From Punctularia strigosozonata HHB-11173 SS5 (Eukaryota > Basidiomycota > Agaricomycetes > Corticiales > Punctulariaceae), in assembly GCF_000264995.1 (NCBI RefSeq), contig NW_006767439.1, forward strand, positions 351,179 through 415,178: DNA of 64,000 nt, given 5' to 3'. Below are positions 22,529-33,710 of this stretch, piece by piece. The position numbers were made by a program, and so were the translations under genes. The notes under the pieces were generated by a model that saw only the letters and a list, made by a program, of their open reading frames with translations, was not told the DNA's origin and did not search any database. Within the stretch, counting starts at the first letter, position 1. Each line of letters opens with the position of its first letter.

Positions 22529-24528
22529 AATGTACAAACCATCTGTTCCTCGTCATATTTTTCTCGTTCGCATCGCATCGCTCTAGTCATGCACGCAACC
22601 CTCGCATTCATTCACAATCGGTCCTCTCGCTCGCTCTGGTTTTGCTGACTTATACATCTATTTCATTCGGTCGTTGTTTCTGCTGTTCACTGTTAATTTT
22701 GCTGTCCATGTAGATAGGCTTTGCCGAATAGAAAATCGGTCTCCTGTCATTATCTGTGGGTCCGCGGACGACGCGCCCTGTGCCGCCGCCGGAGTTGTAA
22801 GACAGAAAGTTCACATGAGCAGAAGTCGCGAGGCTTCGATGAACATGTCGCCTGATGGCTAATTTCGACAGCTCCGGCAACCTCGCTATCTTCACGAAAA
22901 TTTCGTCCCCCTTATGCGCTCGGCTGGCGTCGCTCGCTTGCTGGGGTGATAATGAACGCATATAGTAGGCGCTCGCAGAAGCGTTCTGTATCGGCGGACG
23001 TGCGCGTTCATATTGCGCATCATCGTGAAGCCTATCGGATCCTGGACTGTTGCGCGGTTGCCGTTACACCGCGTTTTTCTGATAGTGGATGCGCCTGAGC
23101 TTCTCTCTGCGCTCCCTGTTTTCTCGAGACGGCGCCACAAGGGATGAAGAGCGGGTATACGATGGCCGGGGACGAAGCTTCCTTGCTTACGCTGGATCCC
23201 TCGGAGGCTATGGTTAGGCGAGCCTGTGCCAGGACCAGGATGGGACGACGGAGCGAAGGGACCGCCGACTACGTGCGTGGGCTGACATAGACCGGATGGA
23301 GCAACCCCTTGCGCGTCAGCGCACTGGCAGTGGTGCGATTTGCGCGCGAAGAGGTGCCGTGGTTGAATTTTATCAGGAACGTCGTTGGCGCTACCATTCC
23401 ACAACGAGCACCGTGACCCTGAGGCATGAGAGTTTGCTTCCGGGGTAATGGAATCTGGTCATACCACGCTGCTATACCCTGGCTATACCCTCAAGAGTAT
23501 CCTCCGAATCTGCGCCTAACTGGAAATGCTTGCTTGCCATACTTGTGTTCACGATCAGAATCCGAAGCCTCATGTCCGGATGACGACTCAGTCTAGGCAA
23601 AGCGTAAACTTTATCTTAATCGGAACGAAATACGAACGCCCTGATCGGAATTGTGACCACCAGAGGAATGGGAGTTCCTGGTCAAAGGGGCCAAGTTGCA
23701 CTGTCAGACAGATGTCGATGCAAACAGTGGCGTCGACAGCATTCGTCCACTGCTCACGAATGTCGTAAGCATTAAATACTACTAGACAGCCTGAAGTCTT
23801 ATCGCACTGTGGCTGCATGTCTTCGGATGTAGATTGTGCGCTGTCACAACAGCGGTTGCCTAGCGGATGAACAGCGAGAACGTATCGCTATCATGGCCAT
23901 TGTATCCGATCTGGGTTGAACCGTCAAAGAACACACCGGACGTAAATAGTCTCGAATGCAATAAACGCGACAGGAAGTGCGGGTTGAGCGTGCCAAGGGC
24001 TAAGCCACCATTCGGTTGATAGACAGGTAATCGCGCAAGATCGAAGATCGCGCTGTACGAGAACGAGTGCGAGGTCGTCGACGTTGAATGTGGTGTCGCG
24101 CGTGAGCGCGTCGTTTCAATTTGCCCCCAGTCAACCACCTCCACTTGGTACTGACAGAGACATCGCACGGGCTTCACAGTCTTAATGGGGTTGTTCACGC
24201 TACACCTCCGAAGTCGCATCGTACAAAGTGGAACGGGGCGCCAAGAAAAACGACTCTCGGAGTTGGCGCTCGTACTGGCACTCAAGCCTTCGTTTTACTG
24301 AGAGGCTTTGACTTGCAGGTTCATTGCCAAATGGACACGCGTCGTACAACGCTCTTCTGCAGCTTGCCAAATCATCGCTCTACGATATTCTCGATATGAC
24401 TAACGTCTACGGAGCAGGAAGTGATCATAATCCTTCCGAACCCTAGGGGATGGACGTTATGATTTCTGATGATCGCGCAGCCTTGAGGGGCGTGAATTCG
24501 ACCTGACAAGTTCAGGGCGCGTACAACG
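22529..24528. other. Gene-poor region with weak minus-strand frames
   Basis: A minus-strand frame at 23860-24285 (141 codons) ends with readable sequence such as LPVYQPNGGLALG and has an upstream segment near 24330-24400 that could splice to it. A second frame at 23588-23818 is similar in quality. Neither matches a family I know. The region beginning at 22529 holds the P450 3' end. A small or decayed gene on the minus strand is possible but not shown. Confidence 0.35.
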
Positions 24529-25497
24529 TTAACGACTAAAACGAAGAAGTGGGATGGTATATACCGAGGCTAGTTTCCGCTCGATAACACTCAAGACACA
24601 TTTCGCGAATTTTGACAGATCCGTGGTAGAGGTCTGTCTGCACTGCATGCAGCAGGCTAGATGAGTTATCGAGAGAAGACTTGCATCCTGTAGCGCGTCC
24701 TGCGCTTTCGTTCCATTCCTTATAGCCTTCATCGCGCTTTCATGATAGTCCATCCACCACTGTCTGATGCGAACGGAATTTCCCGGCCTCCCGTGCACAG
24801 GCGAAAGTGTATGCCATGATTGCGGACACATAGATGGTTCCGCCTGACACGCAATCCATGCCCACTTGCTGTTCTCAATCAATATAGATCGAAGTGAATC
24901 CAGCGAGAGAGCTTCCAGTGTTGTGTCCACATACGCGCGGTAGTATTGAAGCAGTTCATACAGTTCCTCCCCCGTCATGCAACTGAGCACTGTTGATTCC
25001 TTCTCCTGGATAAGATGCACGGGAGTGGATTGAGTGACCATGACGCGTGCTGCACGCCCTGCTACTGCGTGCATTTCGTACCCACAGGCTAGTGCGTAAA
25101 CGCCAAGAGGCTGTTCCTTCATGAATACCCCGTGGAGTAGAACGTCACTGATACGGCGAGGTATTTGCTCGACATCATATTTTCGACCCATTTCCAATAC
25201 AGCGTGGATCTCAGCCAGAGAGTTCCACGAGCGCGATGGGAGAGGATAGATCAGACGGAGGAATTGGTCCACCGTTGAGCTATGCTCTTGGATGAGGGGG
25301 AATACAGGTTTGCCATCGTGAAGGTCATCTTCTTCCTGAGTGATCTCGAACGGAAACTCGCGGATGACGCTGGACGCAAACTTGAGGAGCGCCTTGTGTA
25401 CCAGAAAGTTGACGTTGTCCGACGAACGAAGGACGAGATCGGCATCAGTGCAATCGAAGGGGGGACCGTGATCGGTGATGATGTCGCCGGATGTCAT
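24529..25497 (-). CDS. BTB/POZ domain protein (copy 1)
   Basis: A single uninterrupted frame of 322 residues. The BTB domain covers about residues 10-115: DADLVLRSSDNVNFLVHKALLKFAS is the classic beta-strand and helix pair, followed by PVFPLIQEHSSTVDQFLRLIYPL and VLEMGRKYDVEQI. The C-terminal half is helical, with a CxxC-type pair near the end (CCMQCRQTS). Fungal BTB proteins of this type often act as homodimeric adaptors, sometimes for Cullin-3, but no BACK or Kelch region is visible, so the partner is unknown. It lies 340 bp downstream of a paralogue in the same orientation. Its codon use is less GC-rich than that of the paralogue. Confidence 0.88.
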   Translation of the reverse strand: MTSGDIITDHGPPFDCTDADLVLRSSDNVNFLVHKALLKFASSVIREFPFEITQEEDDLHDGKPVFPLIQEHSSTVDQFLRLIYPLPSRSWNSLAEIHAVLEMGRKYDVEQIPRRISDVLLHGVFMKEQPLGVYALACGYEMHAVAGRAARVMVTQSTPVHLIQEKESTVLSCMTGEELYELLQYYRAYVDTTLEALSLDSLRSILIENSKWAWIACQAEPSMCPQSWHTLSPVHGRPGNSVRIRQWWMDYHESAMKAIRNGTKAQDALQDASLLSITHLACCMQCRQTSTTDLSKFAKCVLSVIERKLASVYTIPLLRFSR

Positions 25498-25837
25498 GCT
25501 GTCCGTGCAATCAGCGATCCTGGAAAGCCCGGAGTAAGTGTGAAAGCATCGAGCACGAACCTGGAGTCTAGTGTTGACATGACCGAATGGAACGAACGAA
25601 GTTCAAAGAGAATTCGAACACGAAGTGACTTAATCAATTGGCAAATGTTATGTAATCACACTGGAAATAACCTGTGGTAAGCCAGGCGCAAGCCAGGCGT
25701 ATTGCGGACCTTCTGCGATGTTGGTGCTATCCTACAGCATTCGAATATCCCGATGCCAGAGGAAACACGCTACTGTCGTTACGGTCACGCTGGTCCAGCC
25801 TTTACAGGGGTACATTTAACCTGGTAAGACAGCCCCT

Positions 25838-26815
25838 TTAGCGGGCCGGTATTGAAGATGTTGATGATGCACTACGTACCGCGGACACTCGATCCTCGAC
25901 TTCGCTCTTGATGAGCTCTACGAACACCTTCATGTCGCTTGCGGCGGTCTTCCTGCACGTCGGACACGCTCCCGCCTTCACCAACGCGGCACCTTGGAGC
26001 GTAGGATTGGAGAGCGCTTCGACCGGGTTCGTCCCTGCCTTGATCGCCGCCCTCACGTTGCGCATGTACTCCGCCCACCACTCCTTGACGTACCCGTAGT
26101 TGCCCGGCCGCCCATGCAGCGGCGACAAGAACCAGGTCGATTCCGGGCAGTATCCCGGCATCTCAGCGCATCGGATCCACGCCCACGTGCGCTTCTGCAG
26201 GAGCGGCGACCGGAGTCGGGTCTCGTCGAGGACCTGGAGCGCCGCGTCTGCGCACGCGGAGCGGTACTCCAGCAAGCGGAAGAGCTCGTGCCCGCTGATG
26301 CACCCGAGCACGGCCGGTTCCTTCTCCTGCATGAGGGGGCGGGACGCCGCGTTCCGCGCGGCACGCTCGATCAGCGGTCCGGCCATCTCGTACCCGCACG
26401 CGAGCGCGTAGACGCCGTGCGGCTGCGTCGCGAGCAGCGGGCCGGCGAGCAACGTGTCGCTTACCCGACGGAGGACCTGCTCCGCGCCGTACTTGCGCCC
26501 GAATTCGAGCACGGCGTGCGCCTCCGCGAGCGTGGCGAACGTGGGGGGAGGGAGAGGGTATACGAGTTGGAGGAAGTGGGCGACCGCCGTGCTTGATTCG
26601 GAGGAGAGGGGGAAGACGGGTTTACCGTCGTGGGTGTCTTCCGGGAGGCGGCTGAGCTCGAAGGGGAAGTCGCGGATGACGGTGGAGGCGAGGCCAAGTA
26701 CGATGCGGTGCACGTGGAAGTTTTTGCCGTCCGACGAGCGTAGGACGAGGTCGGCGTCGGCGAAGTCGAAAGGTGAGCCGTAGTCGCTGCAGGTCGGGAC
26801 GGCGTGGTCGTTCAT
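25838..26815 (-). CDS. BTB/POZ domain protein (copy 2)
   Basis: This intronless 325-residue protein aligns end to end with the neighbouring BTB protein: DADLVLRSSDGKNFHVHRIVL, PVFPLSSESSTAVAHFLQLVYPLPP, VLEFGRKYGAEQVLRRVSDTLL, GVYALACGYEM and HGRPGN. The same cysteine pair occurs near the end (CPTCRKTA). The two genes are a tandem duplication. This copy strongly favours G or C in third positions, which also creates long open frames on the opposite strand that I regard as shadows. Role as for copy 1: a probable protein-protein adaptor with unknown target. Confidence 0.88.
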   Translation of the reverse strand: MNDHAVPTCSDYGSPFDFADADLVLRSSDGKNFHVHRIVLGLASTVIRDFPFELSRLPEDTHDGKPVFPLSSESSTAVAHFLQLVYPLPPPTFATLAEAHAVLEFGRKYGAEQVLRRVSDTLLAGPLLATQPHGVYALACGYEMAGPLIERAARNAASRPLMQEKEPAVLGCISGHELFRLLEYRSACADAALQVLDETRLRSPLLQKRTWAWIRCAEMPGYCPESTWFLSPLHGRPGNYGYVKEWWAEYMRNVRAAIKAGTNPVEALSNPTLQGAALVKAGACPTCRKTAASDMKVFVELIKSEVEDRVSAVRSASSTSSIPAR

Positions 26816-29150
26816 ATCCTGCAGATGAGGCTTCGAGATACCAGAAGGGAATGGTTAGGCGCGTCCTCAAGGCCTCGAGGGATGTTCGAGGATGGTTAGC
26901 GTTGGAATCCTAGGGGTGGTTAAGGGTTAGTGTTGTGTAACGTCAATTCGTCACCGAAAAAGGAGCTTCAATCCGGGCCGTCCCCCATTTTGCGTTAAAC
27001 ACGGTGCTTGCGGAATCGCAACATCCGCCTGGGCCACAACGCTGACGGCAATACCAGGAGAGGTAATGTCGATCGTAAACCAGCCTCCACGAGCCCCGTC
27101 GCTGCCCGCCCTTACGCCTCTCACTTGAGCGTGCATGACCTACGCGATGGCACGATGATGACCGCAGAGTCGGTAGCAAGACGACAGCACGGACATGCTC
27201 AGGAGCGAAAGCGCGTTGCCTACTGTTGGCATCATTCGGCTGCCGTGCCTTGAGGTGTCGACTACTCCTTGGATGCGGAGTCAATGTGGATGAGTTCACC
27301 GCTGCGATCATCGACTACGATCACGTTGATACTGTAGAGAGCGCCAGCAATGATCTTCAAGACGAGCGGATATATATGCCGGATACGATCTCTCTCGATC
27401 GCAGGTTCATGGGCGAAGTTGCATGTAGAACCGTAGGCTTCTGTCACGTCTTCCCAGGGGAGACAAAGAAGTTCGATGCTGTCAATCCAGGATGGGTGTG
27501 ACTCCCAGCGTTTGTCCGTATCGGCGGCCGGGGTATGTGCACATAGGACGGTTCGCGAAACGGTGTACGCGCGGATGGGTCCCGTCTGCGACACGGCGAG
27601 GGAGAAACTCGGAAGCAAGCTGGCAGGATAGCAATGGGGGGCGCTCGGATAGGGAACGGCCGACGATGTCCATCATGGTTAATGATTGCTGGGGTCCTAG
27701 ACGAGAAAATGATTTCACTGCCGCAGTGTGGTCGTGTCCAGGGAGCCCAGGTGGAGCGTTGAACCGTTGACTAGGAATCGTCGCTCGTCTGATTGTTCTA
27801 CGCAGCATATATGTTTCAACTTTTCGCGGCTGAATGCGTGCATTGGCCGGACTCACTTTGACGACGGAACTCGGGAGCGACGCCCGAGATGTATATTGTC
27901 CGTTCCGTGTCGGATCCCGGCTGTATCGATGGAGAAGGCCGCAGCGCGTTCGGTACCGCAGCTTGTCCATGATGCCATTTTCCCGTTTCAGGTGTGCCCA
28001 CGCCCACGGACGTCCTTCCACGCTACTGTGGCCCATAGCAAGGGACAAGGAACAAGCTCGGGCGTACTCAAACGGGGGCACTCGTAGCCTGTTTGGGAAC
28101 ACTGGCTCTAAACTTCGGAACCCTCTTCCTTGTCCTCATCGATTCGAAGCGGGCACGCGACCACTTTTTTTTGACTGTGCATACTTGTTGTCGATAAAGT
28201 TCGCCGGTGTTTAGACTCGCACTGCGCATCGTGTCCGCGACCAGACAGCGCGCCGAGTGGCTGCCAGTAGCGTCTGCGGAACCGCCTTCCCAGGAACGAC
28301 GGGGGCCAGGATACAGGGGCAGGCGGCGTGGGTGCGTCGTTGTGGGGTCCATATCTCCTCTGCCGGCGCTCATCACGAACGAAATATAATTGCGCTGTAT
28401 CAAGACCAGGGCGTTGAGGAGAAAAGGCTGATAATACGGTCGTCGGTTCGTCGCGCTCTGTCTCAAAGATGAGGAAAGGCGCAAACCGGAAAACGCCGAC
28501 GAGAGAGGCCGGCGAATCGCTCGAAAAGGGAACGCTGGATGTGCCGAGATGCCGGGAGATCGAAGCGCGGACTGGCTGCGACGGTCGTGCCTTCCGTCCC
28601 CCTCTCTGAGTTTGCGTCATCAGCGGAAGTCGGCGGTTAGATACGCTCGGCCATCGCGCAGCGCACTGGCACTCGTCGTGCTCGCACTGAAGTGGGTCGC
28701 GCTCGACGATGGGCGCGGTGCGGACGAAACAGCGCCTGGTCGTGTGCGGGCACTGCACTGCGTGGATGTCGCGGATGGGATCAGCAAGAGTTCTGGCGCG
28801 ACGGACTGAGATATGGTGTCTGTTCTATTTTCGGGTGCGCGGGGCTATTCTGGGGCACGCCTCGTCTGTTCCGGCGGCCTTTGCCCTGTGCAGCTCTCCC
28901 GGTCCCGCCGTGGTGAGTACTTTGACCATCCCTCGGCCGCCTGGTGCGTCTCTCTATGGGTCCATAACCTTTCCTTGCTTTCTCCTCGCTTCCCCGACCG
29001 ACGACTCCTGCTCGCGTGACTTCGGACCCTTACCTTCGCCTGGACGGAGCATATCAAGAGCTCGTGTGACGGCTATCGGCATTGGATATAACGCTCGTTA
29101 AGATTCCTACGTAACACCCTAATCTCGCCCCCGCGTCCGTGATGCCCACC
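26816..29150. other. 2.3-kb stretch with no firmly supported gene
   Basis: The best candidate is a minus-strand frame at 27262-27618, which contains IDSIELLCLPWEDVTEAYGS and IIAGALYSINVIVVDDRSGE. A further minus-strand segment at 26951-27136 reads GWFTIDITSPGIAVSVVAQA. These look protein-like and may belong to one small spliced gene of unknown function. Longer minus-strand frames at 27482-28102 and 28108-28758 lie in GC-rich DNA and show no motif. The right end is the promoter of the Stealth gene. Confidence 0.35.
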
Positions 29151-31593
29151 ATGGCCCTTCCCCAACGTGCGTCCTCGCCTTTCCCTCGTGTCTCACCCGC
29201 CACATTGATTGCATAACGTTCGGCCTTCGCAGATTACCCAAAACGACCGCCCTCGCCGTCGGACGGCGGGCTGTTCCACCACCGCACGCTGCTGCGACCG
29301 CTCAGCCCGCGTGGAATGCGTTTTGCCCTTCTAGGATTGCTCACCTTTCTCCTGCTCGTCGCCTGGGCGCACCAACAACAGACCTTCCTCTCGACCGACC
29401 TCCTGCCTCCTTTCCTCCGCTCCTCCTCAACATCACAAACAGCGCTCTCACCTGCCTTTGCGCCCCTACAACCACCAGCCTTCAAACCCGCGCACAGCAA
29501 CGCCTTCTACCGCCTCTTCTCACCGCCCCCACCGTGCGCCGCCTCCACCGCGATCCGCCCCGTACCCTCCCATGCGCAGATCACCGTCGAATGCCTCGAC
29601 GCCTGGATCGCCGCCGGCACCTGGTCCGGCCCCTGCACCCGCCTGCGCGTGACCGAACCCCGAATAGACGTCATCTGGACATGGGTCAACGGCTCTGACC
29701 CTCTCCACGCCGCCGCCCGCGCAGAGCATGCGGCGGAGCAACCCAAAGACGCAGGACGGCTCGGCGCGATGAACGCCCAAGCCGGCGCGCTCAAACAGTA
29801 CCGCGAGCACGGCGAGCTTCTGTATTCGATGCGCTCCGTGCGCGACGCGACGCGAGATTGGGCCGCGTCGAGGTGGCACCTCGTCACCAACTCGTACGAC
29901 GCTCCGGAAGGCGCGGAACTCGGCGAACGCGACAAGCGCCTCGGTCAGGTCCCGCAGTGGATGGACCTCCACCTCGCGGAAACGCAAGGCGTCACCTTTC
30001 ACCACGGTACGACTTGTTATTGCGATTATCGAATGGTCCATCTATACTTACGACGTGGCACCGCCAGACGCGGACATTTTCAAGCCGCTCCCCCAGTCGC
30101 CCGACGCCGAGCTGTCCGACAGGGACATCGCCGCCTGGCGCGCCGCCGTCCTGCCCACCTTCGACAGCATGGCGGTCGAATCGCAGCTCGCCAACCTCCC
30201 GCCCGCCGCCGTGTCCGACAGCGCGCTGCTCATGATGGACGACACCTTCCTCCTCCTCCCCCTCCCGCTCTCCGCCTTCCACACCCCCCTCTCCGGCCCG
30301 GTCCTCCGCATGCAACCCGACCTGCTCGTCCACCCGCTCCCGACAACCCCGGCGCCCACCCCGCAAAACCCGTCCCCCAAAACCCCCGCGCCGCTCCCGC
30401 CCGCCTCGGGCGAGTGGCGCGGACTCGGCTCCGCCGCGTCCCACCTCTCCGCGCGGTTCGGCGCGCGCGGCCGCCCGTACCTCGCCCACTTCTCCCGCGC
30501 GCTCAACCTCGCGGTCCTCGCCGAGGCCGCGGCGGCGTTTCCCCGCGCGTTCGACGCCGCCGCGCGCGCGCGGTTCAGGGGCATGAGCGACGCCGAGCCC
30601 GAGGCGCACACGCTCTGGCTCGCGAGCCACTTTGTCGTCGAGCGCCACCGCGAGGCGCTGCTCTGGTCCTGGGTCGTCGGCAAGTGGGGCGGCCGGAGGG
30701 GCGCGCTCTCGTCCGCGGTCAAGGCCGCGATGTGGGCCGAACTCGGCGGCGGCGAGGACGCGGAGGGAGAAGAGATCGCCGTCGGGTTGCCCGTGCGCCG
30801 GAGTAAAGACGAGATGCGCAAGGCTCTTCGCCGGGCGGCGCTCGAGCCGCCGGAACCGGAGGACAAGGCGGACGAGGAGGGTGCGCCGCCGGAGCGGGGC
30901 ACGACGCATTACGCGTTTTTGTCCGCGGACGGGTACCCGTACACGTACCTCGACATGCCGCGCCGGTTCCCCGGCTGGGCGAGCGACAACGGCTGGGCAG
31001 AGATGGGCCCGCGCGCGAGCGAGGAGGACGAGAAGCGGCGGCCGGGCGAGGTCTGTCGGATCTCGAGGGAGGAGTGTCTCGGAGGGGCAGACGAGGGCGC
31101 GCAGGAGGCGTTCGTCCGCGTGCTTCGGGACCGGCCGCAGTGCGGGGACTGCATCGTCACGGCGCTCGTCGGCAAGTCGGGCGCCACGGGCTTGGAGGCG
31201 TTCCTCCCCCCCTCGGACTCGGACTCGGACTCGGCCTCGGAGGACGAGAGCGCGGGGACGGCGCCGCCGCCGGACGAGACGCCCGAGGTGGCGCACCTCC
31301 CGCTCGCGCTGCACCCGACGACGGCCTTCCGCCCCGCGCGGCCGCGCGCGTTCGCGCTGAGGCTGCTGCAGCGGTACGCGTTCGCGCTCGGAAGCTCGCC
31401 CTCCCGCTTCTTTGGCGTCACCTCGGGCGCGAACGCGGACGCGCACTTCAAGAAGCTCGAGCGCGACCGGGACGTGGCGCTGCTGTGCGTGAACGACGAC
31501 GTTGCGAACGCGGATAAGGTCCGCGGCGTGGAGGAGGTGTTGAACGCGTGGTGGGGGAGACGATGGGGGGAGCGAATGGAGTTCGAGATGTAA
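29151..31593 (+). CDS. Stealth-family xylosylphosphotransferase-like protein
   Basis: Three exons (29151-29166, 29233-30006, 30068-31593) join in phase into 771 residues. A short basic cytosolic N-terminus precedes one membrane segment (residues 36-51, FALLGLLTFLLLVAWA), giving a Golgi type II topology. Stealth regions follow: CR1 IDVIWTWVNGSDP, then GELLYSMRSVRD, CR2 LPTFDSMAVESQ with LLMMDDTFLLLPL, CR3 around RPYLAHFSRALN and LWLASHFVVERHREALL, and CR4 DVALLCVNDDV. Stealth enzymes transfer sugar-1-phosphates; Cryptococcus Xpt1 adds xylose phosphate to glycans and is the closest known role. A very short first exon of 16 nt is chosen because it supplies an ATG and a cytosolic tail. An acidic DSDSDSDS run lies near residue 640. 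The extreme GC content produces a 541-codon antisense frame that is not a gene. Confidence 0.86.
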
Positions 31594-33710
31594 TTGCAAC
31601 TGTGGCAGATGGATCATGTTGTTGTTGACGTGCTTGTTGCATATGTTCCCGCATTCTATAACTTATTCCTCACACTTTGCATGTATGTACAGTAGAACTT
31701 GCACGGACTGTACATAGAATATTATGGAACAACCGAACCGATCGATGCCGATCGGATACTCGAAAGCTAAGTAATGGCACGGAAGCCAATGCGCCCCATG
31801 GTACACGCTTAACTTCGATCGAGTTCTGAAGACACCGTCCAAATCTGGGACAACGGACCATCGTAGGGTCGTTGCGAGGGCATGACTTGAAGGTAAGGTT
31901 CGCTCCATGCAATGTTTGCCGGCTGGCTATCATATCGTAATCATGTTGTCTCGGGCTCTTCCGACGGTGCAGTTCGGATATATGGAACGCGCAGACGGGA
32001 TAAACAGTGGTGATGGTGGCCAATTGAACGCGAAGTTTTCGGCGACCTGTTTAAGTACACATGGCACGTCGTCTCGGGCGGCTGAGGCAACATGGTGAAA
32101 GCATGGGATGCAGTCCGATCGGGTCGTGTCGTGCTGGATCATTCGTGTGTGTGTCCGCGTATACCACGTACGAACCTTTCGCATGCCATTGGCCATTTGC
32201 CTTGCTAATTTTTCTTGATACAAGGTCCATCTATACCGACAGTACATTGTATGTCCTCGCACGAGGATGGCGCCACGTCGTTCATCCACAGACCTCGAGC
32301 GGCTGGGAGTCCTGAGCGGTCCCCGCATGCATTGAACATGTGCAGTGCAGCCGTTCAGAACGAGATCCCTGCTGTAGAGGCGGAAACGTGAGCCATGCTT
32401 TGGGTGATTCCTTACGCGAGGACAGGGATATATTCGTATCACACGAGTATTATATCCTGTTAAGGAGGATTTACTGTGACGTATGCCTGCGAACCTTAAG
32501 CCAGCTTGCATTGCACGGTATACGATACGCGTTACACATCAGCGCGAGCCGCTGCGATCCTTCTGGGCCGCTTCTGTCGTTGTCCTTTGCAGCTCTTCAG
32601 CGGATGCAGGATGCCGATCCGCCTGACGCAAACGGTGTCAAACCCGAATACTCAAATCACGATCGCCGACAAGTACGCCAAACGTACCTTAACCCCTGCT
32701 TCACTGGAACTTGCGAGCTTCTGATTCCATCCAGGGGCGTGCTCAGGCATGGGTTCGGACTCGGAGTTGGGATCATTCATCTGAGAGCCGCTCAGGTTCT
32801 TTGATTTCTCCTTGGCAAGCGTCTATTCCAATCTGTTCAGCCCACCAGATCCTATGGCTTATAAACGGGCAACGCACTTGGGGATCATTCCCGTGCTCGG
32901 TACTAATTGTATGCTTTCAGTATAGCTGCTCCGTGACATAGATGGTGGCCCAAGGTGAACGAACCTTCCAGGCCCGCCCGTATATGCGCGAATTGCGGGG
33001 GTCGCGATGAGATTCCTACGGGTGCATGCACGGATGGTTGCCGCACGAAGAGCGAGTTTACAGCACGCTAAGGTCATGGTGAGAGGAGTCAAGAGGTTGC
33101 TGGAGCCTGGAGGAAGTGCCAATCATCCGGTTTCCTTCATTATGGTCGAGGTCGAAGTTCATGACGTCAGGTCAGGCGCGAAAGCGTAGCGTGATGCAAC
33201 AAGGCTAATCCGCGTCACGATATATCTAAAGTACGTTGTCGATGACCTATTTACTTTAACTTATGCAGTCGGGGCATCACAAGTATTACAGTTGGCTGAA
33301 ATGCTCTGGCAACAAATTTGCTGCGGGGACGAGCATCACAGACGAGGATGGAAAGCAGCTTCCAACAGCAAACGGTGCGCCTCGGTAGGTACATACCTCA
33401 CTGGCCAAAAAAACGCGCCCCAGCACAAAGATGGTATCTGGACAGCGTACGGTTGGCCCTGTTCATGGCATGGCCGTGAGTGTTGCAGTGCACATTCCAG
33501 GGGAAGGGGAGTCGGCGGTGAGTCGTATATGATTCCAAAGGTTGAGCCTGCGTTGAGGTACGAGTCGACCCTTGTTCGTGAGGGCGGCTATCGGCGACTG
33601 AAATTCCGGAGCCATCGCAAGCATCTCGATCGTTTCCACACGGACAAGATGGTCATTGAGAATGAGTAGCTCCTTTGACATAGATAGAAAAAAACATAGT
33701 ACAACTCTGC
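31594..33710. other. 2.1-kb intergenic region, nothing supported
   Basis: Open frames at 31930-32511 (-), 32340-32804 (+) and 33292-33669 (+) exceed 120 codons but overlap, carry no recognisable motif and have frequent rare-looking composition. I see no transposon ends or RNA genes. It separates the Stealth gene from the 3' end of the first glyoxal oxidase. Confidence 0.45.

Noticed and set aside
25994-26596. 200-codon plus-strand frame opposite BTB copy 2
   Set aside because: Third-position GC bias of the real BTB gene explains it; no recognisable protein sequence.
29992-31617. 541-codon antisense open frame, Arg- and Ala-rich
   Set aside because: It mirrors the GC-rich Stealth coding exon; its product is low-complexity and it has no motif. 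The sense strand carries all conserved Stealth regions.
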